Shown here: positions 1 to 6,426 of the stretch, one piece after another | Numbering within the stretch: position 1 is the stretch's first letter | Layout: the number at the start of each line of letters is the position of its first letter | Assembly (NCBI GenBank): GCA_038061835.1 | Contig: JBBTYJ010000022.1 | Coordinates: 1 to 17,491, forward strand | Source of the DNA: UBA5004 sp038061835 | GTDB taxonomy: Bacteria; Patescibacteriota; Minisyncoccia; Phycocordibacterales; Zambryskibacteraceae | Length of the DNA: 17,491 bases | Reading direction: 5' to 3' | Program-made: the position numbers and the translations under genes | Notes under the pieces: model-generated | Database searches by the model: none | What the model saw: only the letters and a program-made list of their open reading frames with translations | Told to the model about the DNA's origin: nothing

Positions 1-408
1 AAGGATAAGACAAAGTTTAAAGTGGTTGAAGACCGCCTAGCGCGTATTACCGGGCAAAAGCCGGCTCCGCGTGGCGCAAAAATTTCGATATCAAGCTTCA
101 AATCTCGGCAAGGGGATACGGTGGGTTATCAAGTAACCTTGCAGGGCAAGCGCATGTTCGATTTTCTAGATAGATTGGTGCATTTGGCCCTACCTCGTAC
201 CAAGGACTTCCGCGGCATCTCTCCTGGCGCTGCCGATGAAATGGGTAACTACACTTTGGGTATTAAAGAGCACAATATTTTTCCTGAAACTTCAGACGAA
301 GAACTTAAGGATATTTTTGGTCTAGCTGTAACTATAGTGACCACTGCCAAGTCCAAAGAAGGAGTTGTCGCTTTTCTCACTCACCTCGGCTTCCCGTTTA
401 GGAAATAG
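1..408 (+). CDS. rplE: 50S ribosomal protein L5 (uL5), 3' part
   Basis: The reading frame is open from base 1 and codes for the last 135 residues of L5 (about 180 residues in full), so the 5' end lies outside the window. L5 binds 5S rRNA in the central protuberance of the large subunit. The C-terminal signature is clear: FRGIS, then MGNYTLGIKEHNIFPE, then AVTIVTTAKSKEG. It ends FPFRK-TAG. The GTG at position 22 is an internal codon (the frame upstream reads KDKTKFKV), not the start. It is normally followed directly by rpsN, but here a PaaX/Cas2-like gene intervenes, and the last 17 bases before the final stop base (plus one upstream base) recur at 1133-1150. Confidence 0.96.
   Translation, partial: KDKTKFKVVEDRLARITGQKPAPRGAKISISSFKSRQGDTVGYQVTLQGKRMFDFLDRLVHLALPRTKDFRGISPGAADEMGNYTLGIKEHNIFPETSDEELKDIFGLAVTIVTTAKSKEGVVAFLTHLGFPFRK
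390..407 (+). repeat. direct repeat, left copy (end of rplE)
   Basis: CTTCCCGTTTAGGAAATA forms the last codons of rplE, including two bases of its stop. An identical copy is at 1133-1150. The matches end at both sides (G vs A upstream, G vs A downstream), so the repeat is exactly 18 bp. It could be an attachment site or a target duplication. Confidence 0.85.
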
Positions 409-438
409 ACTCCTGCTAACTATGAATTAAAATCTCTG

Positions 439-471
439 TACATTGATATTAACTATAGTTAATATAGATGT
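439..471 (+). promoter_or_regulatory. palindromic promoter/operator of the PaaX/Cas2-like gene
   Basis: A perfect 20-bp palindrome (ATATTAACTATAGTTAATAT, 446-465) lies inside a longer dyad with outer arms TACAT (439-443) and ATGTA (468-472). It ends at the ATG at 472. A -10-like TAATAT (460-465) falls 6 nt before the ATG, which suggests a leaderless transcript. Such a site would suit autoregulation by the encoded HTH protein (inference). Related sites lie at 1061-1093 and 13088-13122. Confidence 0.6.
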
Positions 472-1038
472 ATGGGGAAATTAGAAGAGAGCAATAAAAG
501 GAGGGCGCAAAAAGGAGAAATTCAGAAACTTGTTTTACAGGCAGTGAAGCTGGTCGGCGTTTTAAGTATTGGATTAGTAGCACCAAATGTTATTGGTGCT
601 ATGCATAAACTCGGTTTGATCACAAACAAACGCCAAGGTGAAATAGCGAATTCATCCGCTTCTAAGTTGGCTAAAAAAGGATTGCTTAAATTCAATGGTA
701 GATACTACGAACTCACTTTGATGGGAGAAGAGAAACTAAGACATTTAGGACTCGATGATTATAAATTAAAGAAGCCGAAAAAATGGGACAGAAAATGGCG
801 AGTAGTCATTTTTGATATTTCAGAGAAAAAGAAAAAGATAAGACATCATATCCGAAGTTTACTTGAGAAGATGGGATTTTATCGTCTGCAAGACAGTGTT
901 TGGGTCTATCCTTATGATTGCGAGGATTTTATCGGACTCTTAAAAACGGAACTCGGAGTGGGGAAAGAGGTTCTGTATCTGATTGTCGACGAAATTGAAG
1001 GTGATAAATATTTGCGTGAAAAATTTAATCTTCTTTAA
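472..1038 (+). CDS. PaaX-like regulator with a Cas2-like domain
   Basis: A 188-residue protein. Residues about 15-95 resemble a winged helix-turn-helix (SASKLAKKGLLKFNGRYYELT). Residues about 105-188 resemble the PaaX central domain, which shares the ferredoxin-like fold of Cas2: KWRVVIFDIS, then RSLLEKMGFYRLQDSVWVYPYDC, with Asp115 at the usual acidic position after the first strand. PaaX proteins are transcription repressors; in CPR genomes this family is often labelled Cas2, but no cas1, other cas gene or CRISPR array is present here, so an adaptation role is unsupported. It sits inside the ribosomal operon between rplE and rpsN and its ATG abuts a palindrome. There is no Shine-Dalgarno site. 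Its DNA target and any nuclease activity are unknown. Confidence 0.75.
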   Translation: MGKLEESNKRRAQKGEIQKLVLQAVKLVGVLSIGLVAPNVIGAMHKLGLITNKRQGEIANSSASKLAKKGLLKFNGRYYELTLMGEEKLRHLGLDDYKLKKPKKWDRKWRVVIFDISEKKKKIRHHIRSLLEKMGFYRLQDSVWVYPYDCEDFIGLLKTELGVGKEVLYLIVDEIEGDKYLREKFNLL

Positions 1039-1060
1039 GCGATACTCCCTAGTACTCTTT

Positions 1061-1093
1061 TACATTGATTCTAACTATAGTTATTATAGATGT
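1061..1093 (+). promoter_or_regulatory. second palindromic site downstream of the PaaX/Cas2-like gene
   Basis: This copy follows the same plan as 439-471: TACATTGAT, centre CTATAG (1075-1080), then TATAGATGT. It differs at only a few positions. No ORF starts directly after it; instead TGTGGCGAGG follows. It may be a second operator, a terminal repeat of the element, or a promoter that restarts transcription toward rpsN. Confidence 0.55.
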
Positions 1094-1132
1094 GGCGAGG
1101 TTTTTCTGCCTAGAGAGGTAATATTATTCCAA

Positions 1133-1150
1133 CTTCCCGTTTAGGAAATA
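1133..1150 (+). repeat. direct repeat, right copy
   Basis: Identical to 390-407. Joined to an rplE body it would again encode FPFRK, followed by TAA, which points to a duplicated rplE tail rather than chance. Confidence 0.85.
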
Positions 1151-1186
1151 AAGGTATTTTACATGTACGATGTTGCGAGGGTGAAA

Positions 1187-1227
1187 GGGGTGGTGGGGAA
1201 CGTAAGGACGCCCACCATCCCTTTTTT
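1187..1227 (+). terminator. terminator-like hairpin upstream of rpsN
   Basis: An 11-bp stem (GGGGTGGTGGG, 1187-1197, with CCCACCATCCC, 1211-1221, one G-T pair) encloses a 13-nt loop and is followed by TTTTTTATTT. It lies between the insertion and rpsN, so it could stop or attenuate transcription entering the rest of the ribosomal operon. The region 1151-1310 contains no gene. Confidence 0.65.
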
Positions 1228-1284
1228 ATTTGTTCAAATAAGTGTGCTTGAATATGGGTAATCGCTATGTTAAGCTGTCGCAAC

Positions 1285-1302
1285 GGCTTTAGAAGCCTTT
1301 TT
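1285..1302 (+). terminator. short hairpin with T-run just before rpsN
   Basis: GGCTT (1285-1289), loop TAG, AAGCC (1293-1297), then TTTTTG, ending 8 nt before the rpsN ATG. It is short for a terminator and could instead be an attenuator or a translational element in the rpsN leader. Confidence 0.4.
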
Positions 1303-1310
1303 GTTTAGTT

Positions 1311-1496
1311 ATGGCTAAAACATCCGTAATAGCAAGATCAAAAAAGAAACCCAAGTTTTCTACCAGGGCTACTTTGCGTTGTTTCCGTTGTGGTCGGGGA
1401 CGTGGCTATATGCGTGACTTTGATCTTTGCCGCATATGCTTTAGAGAATTGGCCAATGAAGGCAAAATTCCGGGTGTAAAGAAATCCTCTTGGTAG
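1311..1496 (+). CDS. rpsN: 30S ribosomal protein S14, zinc-binding type (uS14)
   Basis: A 61-residue S14 of the short zinc type, which binds 16S rRNA in the small-subunit head. The zinc ligands are CFRCG near residue 24 and CRICF near residue 41, two C-x2-C pairs. The C-terminus ending in KKSSW is usual for the family. It starts at ATG with no Shine-Dalgarno site, after a leader with two hairpins. The stop TAG is also the first three bases of a short repeat shared with the rplF-rplR junction. Confidence 0.95.
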   Translation: MAKTSVIARSKKKPKFSTRATLRCFRCGRGRGYMRDFDLCRICFRELANEGKIPGVKKSSW

Positions 1497-1515
1497 TTCG
1501 ACAAGCTCACTATAA
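1494..1515 (+). repeat. short junction repeat at the rpsN stop (copy 1)
   Basis: TAGTTCGACAAGCTCACTA followed by TAA recurs at 2489-2510 with one difference. The repeat begins at the TAG stop of rpsN and fills most of the gap to rpsH. The word TTCGACAAGCTCA is widespread in some CPR and Bacteroidetes genomes (general knowledge); here it marks two ribosomal gene junctions. Confidence 0.75.
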
Positions 1516-1523
1516 ATACTTCT

Positions 1524-1931
1524 ATGGATACCATCTCAAACATGATTATACAGATCAAAAATGCCGGCAACGTCGGTCATGATCGTGTATGGATACCGTA
1601 TTCTAAGTTTAAACACTCAGTGGCGGATGTTTTGAAGAGAGAAAAATTTATTAAAGATGTGGCTGCCGAGTCCAAGAAGGGCAAAAAGATGCTAGTCGTC
1701 GATCTACTCTTCGGAGATACGCGCCTGTCCACTGGACGGCAAACGCCCAAAATCAAAGGAGTTCAACGAATTTCTAAACCATCTAGGAGAATTTATAAAC
1801 GGGCCTCCGATATTCGTGCTGTCAAAAGTGGTTATGGTGCTCTTATTCTTTCTACCTCGAAAGGAATAATGTCCGGTCGAGAGGCCAAACGCGCCAGTCT
1901 TGGTGGCGAAGCCCTGTTTACCATATGGTAA
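1524..1931 (+). CDS. rpsH: 30S ribosomal protein S8 (uS8)
   Basis: 135 residues, the normal length for S8, which binds the central domain of 16S rRNA and in E. coli represses the spc operon by binding its mRNA. The N-terminus has the family pattern MDTISNMIIQIKNA, and the C-terminal half carries KPSRRIYKR and the conserved STSKGIMSGREAK. It lies 27 bp after rpsN, separated by the junction repeat, with no Shine-Dalgarno site before the ATG. Confidence 0.96.
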   Translation: MDTISNMIIQIKNAGNVGHDRVWIPYSKFKHSVADVLKREKFIKDVAAESKKGKKMLVVDLLFGDTRLSTGRQTPKIKGVQRISKPSRRIYKRASDIRAVKSGYGALILSTSKGIMSGREAKRASLGGEALFTIW

Positions 1932-1957
1932 TTCAATTGCGTTTTTAAATAATCAAA

Positions 1958-2491
1958 ATGTCTAGAATAGGAAAAAAAATTATCATACTACCAGCCAATA
2001 CCGAACTCAATATTTCCGGTGGAAATATTTCGGTTAAAGGTCCGTTGGGTGAAATTTCGCGCCCTCTTCACCAAGATCTTGAAGTTCAGGTCAATGGCAA
2101 TGAGGTAAGTGTTATTCCCAGAAAGATAACACTGGCCTCGCGAGCCTTGTGGGGCACGTATGCGTCCCACATCACCAATATGGTTTCTGGGGTAAACAAA
2201 CCGTTCGAGAAGAAACTTATTCTGGAAGGTATCGGGTTCAAATCCGAAGTCAGTGGCAACAATATAAACTTAGCGTTGGGATTCTCTCATCCGGTAGTTG
2301 TTCCCATACCGACAGGATTGAAGGTAACCGCAGAAAAAAATATCATAACTGTTTCCGGTTCGAATAAAGAAGATGTCGGTCAATTTGCTTCCAAACTACG
2401 TTCGCTTAAGAAACCCGAGCCGTACAAGGGTAAAGGTATGCGTTACAGTGATGAGATTATCAGACGCAAACAAGGTAAGAAATTAGTATAG
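1958..2491 (+). CDS. rplF: 50S ribosomal protein L6 (uL6)
   Basis: 177 residues, normal for L6, which binds 23S rRNA near the factor-binding centre. Recognised by MSRIGKKII at the start, the central LEGIGFKSEVSGNNINLALGFSHPV, and the C-terminal KPEPYKGKGMRY. The 26-bp gap after rpsH is AT-rich with no Shine-Dalgarno motif. The stop codon TAG forms the start of the second junction repeat. Confidence 0.97.
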   Translation: MSRIGKKIIILPANTELNISGGNISVKGPLGEISRPLHQDLEVQVNGNEVSVIPRKITLASRALWGTYASHITNMVSGVNKPFEKKLILEGIGFKSEVSGNNINLALGFSHPVVVPIPTGLKVTAEKNIITVSGSNKEDVGQFASKLRSLKKPEPYKGKGMRYSDEIIRRKQGKKLV

Positions 2492-2510
2492 TTCGACAAG
2501 CTCACTACAA
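2489..2510 (+). repeat. short junction repeat at the rplF stop (copy 2)
   Basis: TAGTTCGACAAGCTCACTA followed by CAA; one base differs from the copy at 1494-1515. It again begins with the TAG stop codon of the upstream gene, and the next gene starts 5 nt after it. Confidence 0.75.
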
Positions 2511-2515
2511 GTAAT

Positions 2516-2824
2516 ATGAAACTATCCGCACGCGACAGAAAACATAAGAAAATTAGAACAAGAATCTTCGGTACTTCCGCGCGTCCACGTCTTTGTGTTT
2601 TTAAATCAAATACCGCCATCTATGCCCAACTTATCGATGATGATAAGGCTGTTACTCTGGTTTCCGCCAAGGGCGCGGACGCGCTCAAGGTTGGTGCAGA
2701 AATTGCCAAAAAGGCATTAGCCAAAAAGAATGAGAAAGTGGTTTTTGACCGAGGCGGCTACATTTATACCGGTAAAATCCGTGCCCTTGCCGATAGTGCT
2801 CGCAAGGCCGGATTAAAATTTTAA
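2516..2824 (+). CDS. rplR: 50S ribosomal protein L18 (uL18)
   Basis: 102 residues, slightly shorter than usual for L18 (about 115), which binds 5S rRNA with L5 in the central protuberance. Conserved elements are ARPRLCVFKSNTAIYAQLIDD, AKKALAKK and the C-terminal VFDRGGYIYTGKIRALADSARKAGLKF (here broken by no gap). It begins at ATG 5 bp after a junction repeat, without a Shine-Dalgarno site. A hairpin repeat separates it from rpsE. Confidence 0.96.
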   Translation: MKLSARDRKHKKIRTRIFGTSARPRLCVFKSNTAIYAQLIDDDKAVTLVSAKGADALKVGAEIAKKALAKKNEKVVFDRGGYIYTGKIRALADSARKAGLKF

Positions 2825-2830
2825 TTATGG

Positions 2831-2913
2831 ATCCCGTTAGAAGTAACATAAAATATAATATGATTAATACCACCTTTACAAGGGGCGTTATTGGTAATAA
2901 CTTCTAACGGGAT
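2831..2913 (+). repeat. terminal-inverted-repeat element ending on the rpsE start (copy 1)
   Basis: ATCCCGTTAGAAG (2831-2843) and CTTCTAACGGGAT (2901-2913) are perfect 13-bp inverted arms around a 57-nt AT-rich middle. A related element lies at 6427-6499. The right arm supplies the first two bases of the rpsE ATG. Read in the rpsE frame, the right end encodes VITSNGM. It may be a MITE-like insertion or a translation-control hairpin. Confidence 0.8.
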
Positions 2914-3511
2914 GGAACAGGAAACAGATACAACTATTATTGCCGAGCAAGTTCCAATGATGACTCCAGTCGCGCCTAAAATACGAGAGGGCAAAGGAGG
3001 CGACAGAGGAGGAAAGAGACAGGGTGGCAGACGACCGTCGCGTCGGAACGCTCGCACCAAACCGGAATTTGAACAAAAAATTGTCAGTCTTCGACGTGTT
3101 ACTCGCGTGATGGCCGGTGGTAGACGTTTCAATTTCTCTGTTTGTTTAGTAGCGGGTAATAGAAAAGGGTCGGTAGGTGTAGGCCAAGGTAAGGCCTCCG
3201 ATACCCCGCTTGCTATCGATAAGGCTCTTCGAGATGCCAAGAAGAATATGATTACAGTTAATACCACTAAAGAAATGTCTATTCCCCACGAAGTGGATGC
3301 TAAATTTAGCGCTTCACGAGTTAAAATTATGCCAGTTCGAGGTAAGGGCATTCTCGCTGGTAGTTCCGTACGTACGGTTCTGGAATTGGCCGGACTTAGA
3401 GAAATAGGCGCCAAACTTTTGTCCAGATCAAAGAATCGGATTAATAATGCTTATGTGGCTATCAAGGCGCTCAAACAACTTGAGGGAACTAAGATAAGAA
3501 ATAAAAGTTAA
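2912..3511 (+). CDS. rpsE: 30S ribosomal protein S5 (uS5)
   Basis: 199 residues from the ATG at 2912. S5 sits near the mRNA entry channel and acts in decoding accuracy. The double-stranded RNA-binding part reads EFEQKIVSLRRVTRVMAGGRRFNFSV, followed by GNRKGSVGVGQGKA and the C-terminal GKGILAGSSVRTVLELAG. Before it is a basic Gly/Arg-rich tail of about 50 residues (KIREGKGGDRGGKRQGGRRP), longer than in E. coli S5. A TTG at 2891 would add seven residues translated from the repeat (start-VITSNG), but the ATG is preferred. The ATG lies in the right arm of a hairpin, so its access could be limited. No rpmD follows it. Confidence 0.95.
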   Translation: MEQETDTTIIAEQVPMMTPVAPKIREGKGGDRGGKRQGGRRPSRRNARTKPEFEQKIVSLRRVTRVMAGGRRFNFSVCLVAGNRKGSVGVGQGKASDTPLAIDKALRDAKKNMITVNTTKEMSIPHEVDAKFSASRVKIMPVRGKGILAGSSVRTVLELAGLREIGAKLLSRSKNRINNAYVAIKALKQLEGTKIRNKS

Positions 3512-3531
3512 AGATTTCGGAAACTAATTTT

Positions 3532-3804
3532 ATGCAATTTCATAATCTTCAAGCTAAAACAAAAAGAAAACACGCGAGACAGGTGGGGCGTGGCGGCACC
3601 CGTGGTAAGACATCAGGCCGAGGTACTAAGGGGCAGAATGCTCGCGCCGGTCATAAGAAGCGACCGGAGATGCGCGATATCATTAAACGCGTACCAAAAC
3701 TTCGTGGTCGCGGTAAGTCGTCTTTAAAATCCTTCCAACCCAGACTTAAGGGATATACCCTTAAAGAATTTTTAGCTAAAAAGAAATTAGCAGCCAAGAC
3801 CTAG
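3532..3804 (+). CDS. rplO: 50S ribosomal protein L15 (uL15), short form
   Basis: 90 residues, against about 145 in most bacteria. The N-terminal RNA-binding region is intact: MQFHNLQAKTKRKHARQVGRGG, KTSGRGTKGQNARAGHKKRPEM and PKLRGRGKSSLKSFQPRLK. The protein stops after YTLKEFLAKKKLAAKT, where the C-terminal globular domain would begin. secY starts 20 bp later, so there is no room for a frameshifted remainder. L15 is a late-assembly protein of the large subunit. Normally rpmD precedes it; only 20 bp separate it from rpsE here. This could be a lineage-specific reduction or a sequencing artefact. Confidence 0.9.
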   Translation: MQFHNLQAKTKRKHARQVGRGGTRGKTSGRGTKGQNARAGHKKRPEMRDIIKRVPKLRGRGKSSLKSFQPRLKGYTLKEFLAKKKLAAKT

Positions 3805-3823
3805 AAGTTGTAAGCTAGTCTAT

Positions 3824-5095
3824 ATGTCAAAATTAATTGAGAAACTGAGACTCGCTTTTAATGACCGATTGCTCCGAAATCGAATATTTTTTATCCTTGG
3901 TATTTTGGCCGTTTCTCGACTGCTGGTCGTCATTCCTATCCCGGGTATTAATATCGCGCGTCTTCAGAGTCTATTTGCCGGAAGTGAATTTCTTAATCTC
4001 CTGAATCTCTTTTCTGGAGGAGGTCTTTCTAATCTATCTATTGTAATGCTCGGTGTTGGTCCGTATATTACCGCCTCGATTATTATGCAACTTGCAACTG
4101 TTATGGTGCCGAAACTCAAGACGCTTTCTCAGGAAGAAGGGGAGGCGGGACGGCGTCGTTTCGCCCAATATTCCCGTCTATTAACTGTTCCACTGGCAAT
4201 TATTCAGGGTTATGCTTTTATTAAACTTCTTCAGGGGCAAGGTGTTCTTCCTCAGCTTTCTATTGATATTCTTTTAGTAGACATGCTGGTTATCGCAGCC
4301 GGTTCTATTCTTCTCATGTGGTTGGGCGAACTTATAACAGAATTTGGCGTCGGTAATGGTATTTCTCTCATTATTTTTGCCGGTATCGTTGCGGGATTAC
4401 CAACGATGGCCAGTCAACTTATTTTTACGTTTGATGTGGCTCAGTTGCCTATATACGTGGCTGGACTTGCAGTAGCTATTCTGGTTACGTTTGGTGTTGT
4501 AGTGATAACGGAGGCGGAACGACCAATTCCTATTACTTATGCAAAACAAGTGCGGGGCGGACGCACCTACGGGGGTCTCTCTACTTATCTTCCGTTACGC
4601 ATCAACCAAGCAGGTGTTATTCCGATCATTTTTGCGCTTTCCATCCTTCTATTTCCTCAAATGATTTTCCAATTTCTAACTCAATCAAGTGTAGCTGTAA
4701 TTTCCAAGGCGGCTGATTTCGCTTTGACCTTGCTTACCAACAACTGGTTCTACACCTCCTCTTATTTTATATTGGTTTTTTTCTTCACTTATTTCTACAC
4801 CGCAGTTACCTTTGATCCTGATTCCATTGCTACTAATCTTCAGAAATCTGGAGCCTTTGTACCCGGAGTTAGACCCGGTGATGCGACCGCCGATTATATT
4901 TCGCGTATTCTAACTCGCCTGACTTTGGTTGGCGCGCTATTTCTGGGTATTATTGCTATTTTACCTCTAGTCCTGCGTTCTCTAACCGGTATCCAATCTC
5001 TAGCTATCGGCGGCACAGCGCTTTTGATTGTTGTTTCGGTTGTGATTGATTTAGTAAAGAAGATTGACGCGCAGGTCTCGGCGAAGGAATATTAA
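3824..5095 (+). CDS. secY: protein translocase subunit SecY
   Basis: 423 residues, with the ten membrane segments expected for the channel of the Sec translocon. Landmarks: FILGILAVSRLLVVIPIPGI (segment 1), the plug region FSGGGLSNLSIVMLGVGPYITASIIMQL split over segment 2, VPKLKTLSQEEGEAGRRRFAQYSR, GVGNGISLIIFAGIVAGLP, TEAERPIPITYAKQV before segment 6, and the C-terminal FTYFYTAVTFDP. It works with SecE/SecG and SecA in the cytoplasmic membrane. It lies 19 bp after rplO and 3 bp before adk in the same operon. A weak AAGGAA lies near its end, upstream of adk. Confidence 0.97.
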   Translation: MSKLIEKLRLAFNDRLLRNRIFFILGILAVSRLLVVIPIPGINIARLQSLFAGSEFLNLLNLFSGGGLSNLSIVMLGVGPYITASIIMQLATVMVPKLKTLSQEEGEAGRRRFAQYSRLLTVPLAIIQGYAFIKLLQGQGVLPQLSIDILLVDMLVIAAGSILLMWLGELITEFGVGNGISLIIFAGIVAGLPTMASQLIFTFDVAQLPIYVAGLAVAILVTFGVVVITEAERPIPITYAKQVRGGRTYGGLSTYLPLRINQAGVIPIIFALSILLFPQMIFQFLTQSSVAVISKAADFALTLLTNNWFYTSSYFILVFFFTYFYTAVTFDPDSIATNLQKSGAFVPGVRPGDATADYISRILTRLTLVGALFLGIIAILPLVLRSLTGIQSLAIGGTALLIVVSVVIDLVKKIDAQVSAKEY

Positions 5096-5098
5096 ACT

Positions 5099-5662
5099 AT
5101 GATAAAAACTTTCGTCTTTATGGGTCGTCCCGGTTCTGGCAAGGGTAAGCAGTCTAAATTGCTCGCCGAAAAGTTAAAATGCAAACTTTTTTCTACAGGA
5201 GCTCGCGTTCGTGAGGTTGCTCAAGAAAATTCTTCACTCGGACATAAGATAAAAGAAATTCATGATTCAGGTGACCTGACACCGTCATGGTTTGTCTCTT
5301 TCCTTTTTGAAGAGGCATATTTGGCACTAGATAATAATGAGGCAATAATTTTTGACGGACTTGGGCGTAAAGAACCAGAGGCTCGACTTTTTGCTGAGAT
5401 TAGTGACTGGCTCGATCGAGATTTTCGCGTTATTTATCTTGATGTTTCAGAACAATCAGTCATAAAGCGGCTCAACAAACGCCGTGTGATAGAGGGACGA
5501 GCAGATGATAGTAATATTCAAAATCGTTTCGATAATTTTAATGCCCAAACCATTCCATCTCTAAATTTCTTTCGCTCCATAAATAAAGTGATTGATATAA
5601 ATGGTGGACCATTGCCAGATGCGGTCTTTGCCGAATTGTGGCAAAAAGTCTCTGCGCTATGA
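5099..5662 (+). CDS. adk: adenylate kinase-like nucleotide kinase
   Basis: 187 residues. Converts AMP and ATP to two ADP in the cytoplasm. The P-loop GRPGSGKGK lies at residues 9-17. The NMP-binding region has STGARVREV (32-40) where standard Adk has STGDMLR, and FDGLGR (85-90) where most have FDGFPR. A short LID without zinc cysteines contains RRVIEGRADD (128-137). Position between secY and map is the standard one for adk, which supports the call, but the altered NMP site leaves substrate preference open (another NMP kinase is possible). Its stop TGA overlaps the map ATG by four bases (ATGA). Confidence 0.85.
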   Translation: MIKTFVFMGRPGSGKGKQSKLLAEKLKCKLFSTGARVREVAQENSSLGHKIKEIHDSGDLTPSWFVSFLFEEAYLALDNNEAIIFDGLGRKEPEARLFAEISDWLDRDFRVIYLDVSEQSVIKRLNKRRVIEGRADDSNIQNRFDNFNAQTIPSLNFFRSINKVIDINGGPLPDAVFAELWQKVSAL

Positions 5663-6426
5663 TTAGACTTAAAACTCCGGAAGAGATAGAAATTTTGAGA
5701 GAAGGCGGGAGAAGACTTGCGGAAATTCTTTCTGTCCTAGCCTCGAAAGTTGCGCCCGGTGTTTCTTCATTTGAACTCGAAAGAGAAGCTTTGCGAATGA
5801 TAAAAGAGGGCGGCGACAAGCCGGCCTTTCTCGGTTATAGCCCGCAGGGAGCCAGACGTCCGTTTCCTGCGGCGCTGTGTCTTTCCATAAATGAGGAGAT
5901 TGTCCACGGCATACCAAATGAGACAGAGAAGATAATAAAAGAAGGCGATATTGTCTCGCTTGATTTCGGTTTGCTGCATCGAGGTTTGATTACTGATGCC
6001 GCTGTTACTGTACCAGCAGGTGTGGTTGGCGAGCAGTCGAAGAGACTTATTGAGACGACTAAAATGGCGCTCGAATGTGGTATTAAGGCCGCTAAACCCG
6101 GCAATACTATCGGAGACATAGGCGCCGCTATCAGCAAAGTAGTTTCAAAAAGTGGTTTTACCCTCACTGAAAATCTTGTGGGTCATGGCGTGGGATACAA
6201 AGTTCATGAAGATCCGTTTGTGCCAAACTTCGGTATTGCCGGGAAAGGGGAGAAATTGGCCCCCGGGCTGGTTATCGCTTTGGAGCCAATGGTTAACGTT
6301 GGAAAAGCAAGCAATAAGATATTGTCCGATGGTTATACTATTGTGACTCGCGATGGTTCTAGAAGCGCTCATTTCGAACATACGATTGCAATTACAGAAA
6401 AAGGAAATATAATACTAACTCAATGA
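5659..6426 (+). CDS. map: methionine aminopeptidase, type I
   Basis: 255 residues from the ATG at 5659, chosen because it gives MIRLKTPEEIE, the usual N-terminus, and an ATGA overlap with adk; an upstream in-frame start at 5638 would lie inside adk. It removes the initiator methionine from new proteins. The metal ligands are present: Asp102 (SLDFG), Asp113 (ITDAAV), His176 (VGHGVG), Glu209 (ALEPM) and Glu240 (FEHT); His83 of VHGIP is also conserved. There is no SEC-C zinc finger at the N-terminus. Translational coupling to adk is likely. A repeat element starts directly after the stop. Confidence 0.97.
   Translation: MIRLKTPEEIEILREGGRRLAEILSVLASKVAPGVSSFELEREALRMIKEGGDKPAFLGYSPQGARRPFPAALCLSINEEIVHGIPNETEKIIKEGDIVSLDFGLLHRGLITDAAVTVPAGVVGEQSKRLIETTKMALECGIKAAKPGNTIGDIGAAISKVVSKSGFTLTENLVGHGVGYKVHEDPFVPNFGIAGKGEKLAPGLVIALEPMVNVGKASNKILSDGYTIVTRDGSRSAHFEHTIAITEKGNIILTQ

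Larger units (their letters stand above)
390..1150 (+). mobile_element. putative small integrated element carrying a PaaX/Cas2-like gene
   Basis: An 18-bp direct repeat (CTTCCCGTTTAGGAAATA) lies at 390-407, as the end of rplE, and again at 1133-1150. Both copies read FPFRK followed by a stop (TAG or TAA). Between them are one gene (472-1038) and two related palindromes (439-471 and 1061-1093). The layout direct repeat, palindrome, gene, palindrome, direct repeat matches an element inserted at the 3' end of rplE that restores the gene end, so removal would rejoin rplE to the rpsN leader. No transposase or integrase is visible. Mobility is inferred from structure only; an old partial duplication is the alternative. 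Confidence 0.5.

Noticed and set aside
472..1038. CRISPR-Cas locus, because of the Cas2-like domain
   Set aside because: No repeat-spacer array and no cas1 or effector gene are in the window; the N-terminal HTH fits a PaaX-type regulator better.
2821..3414. 197-codon ORF on the - strand opposite rpsE
   Set aside because: It is the antisense shadow of rpsE, with no ribosome site and no recognisable protein features.
5835..6167. - strand ORFs opposite map
   Set aside because: Antisense shadows of a well-conserved gene; no start signals.
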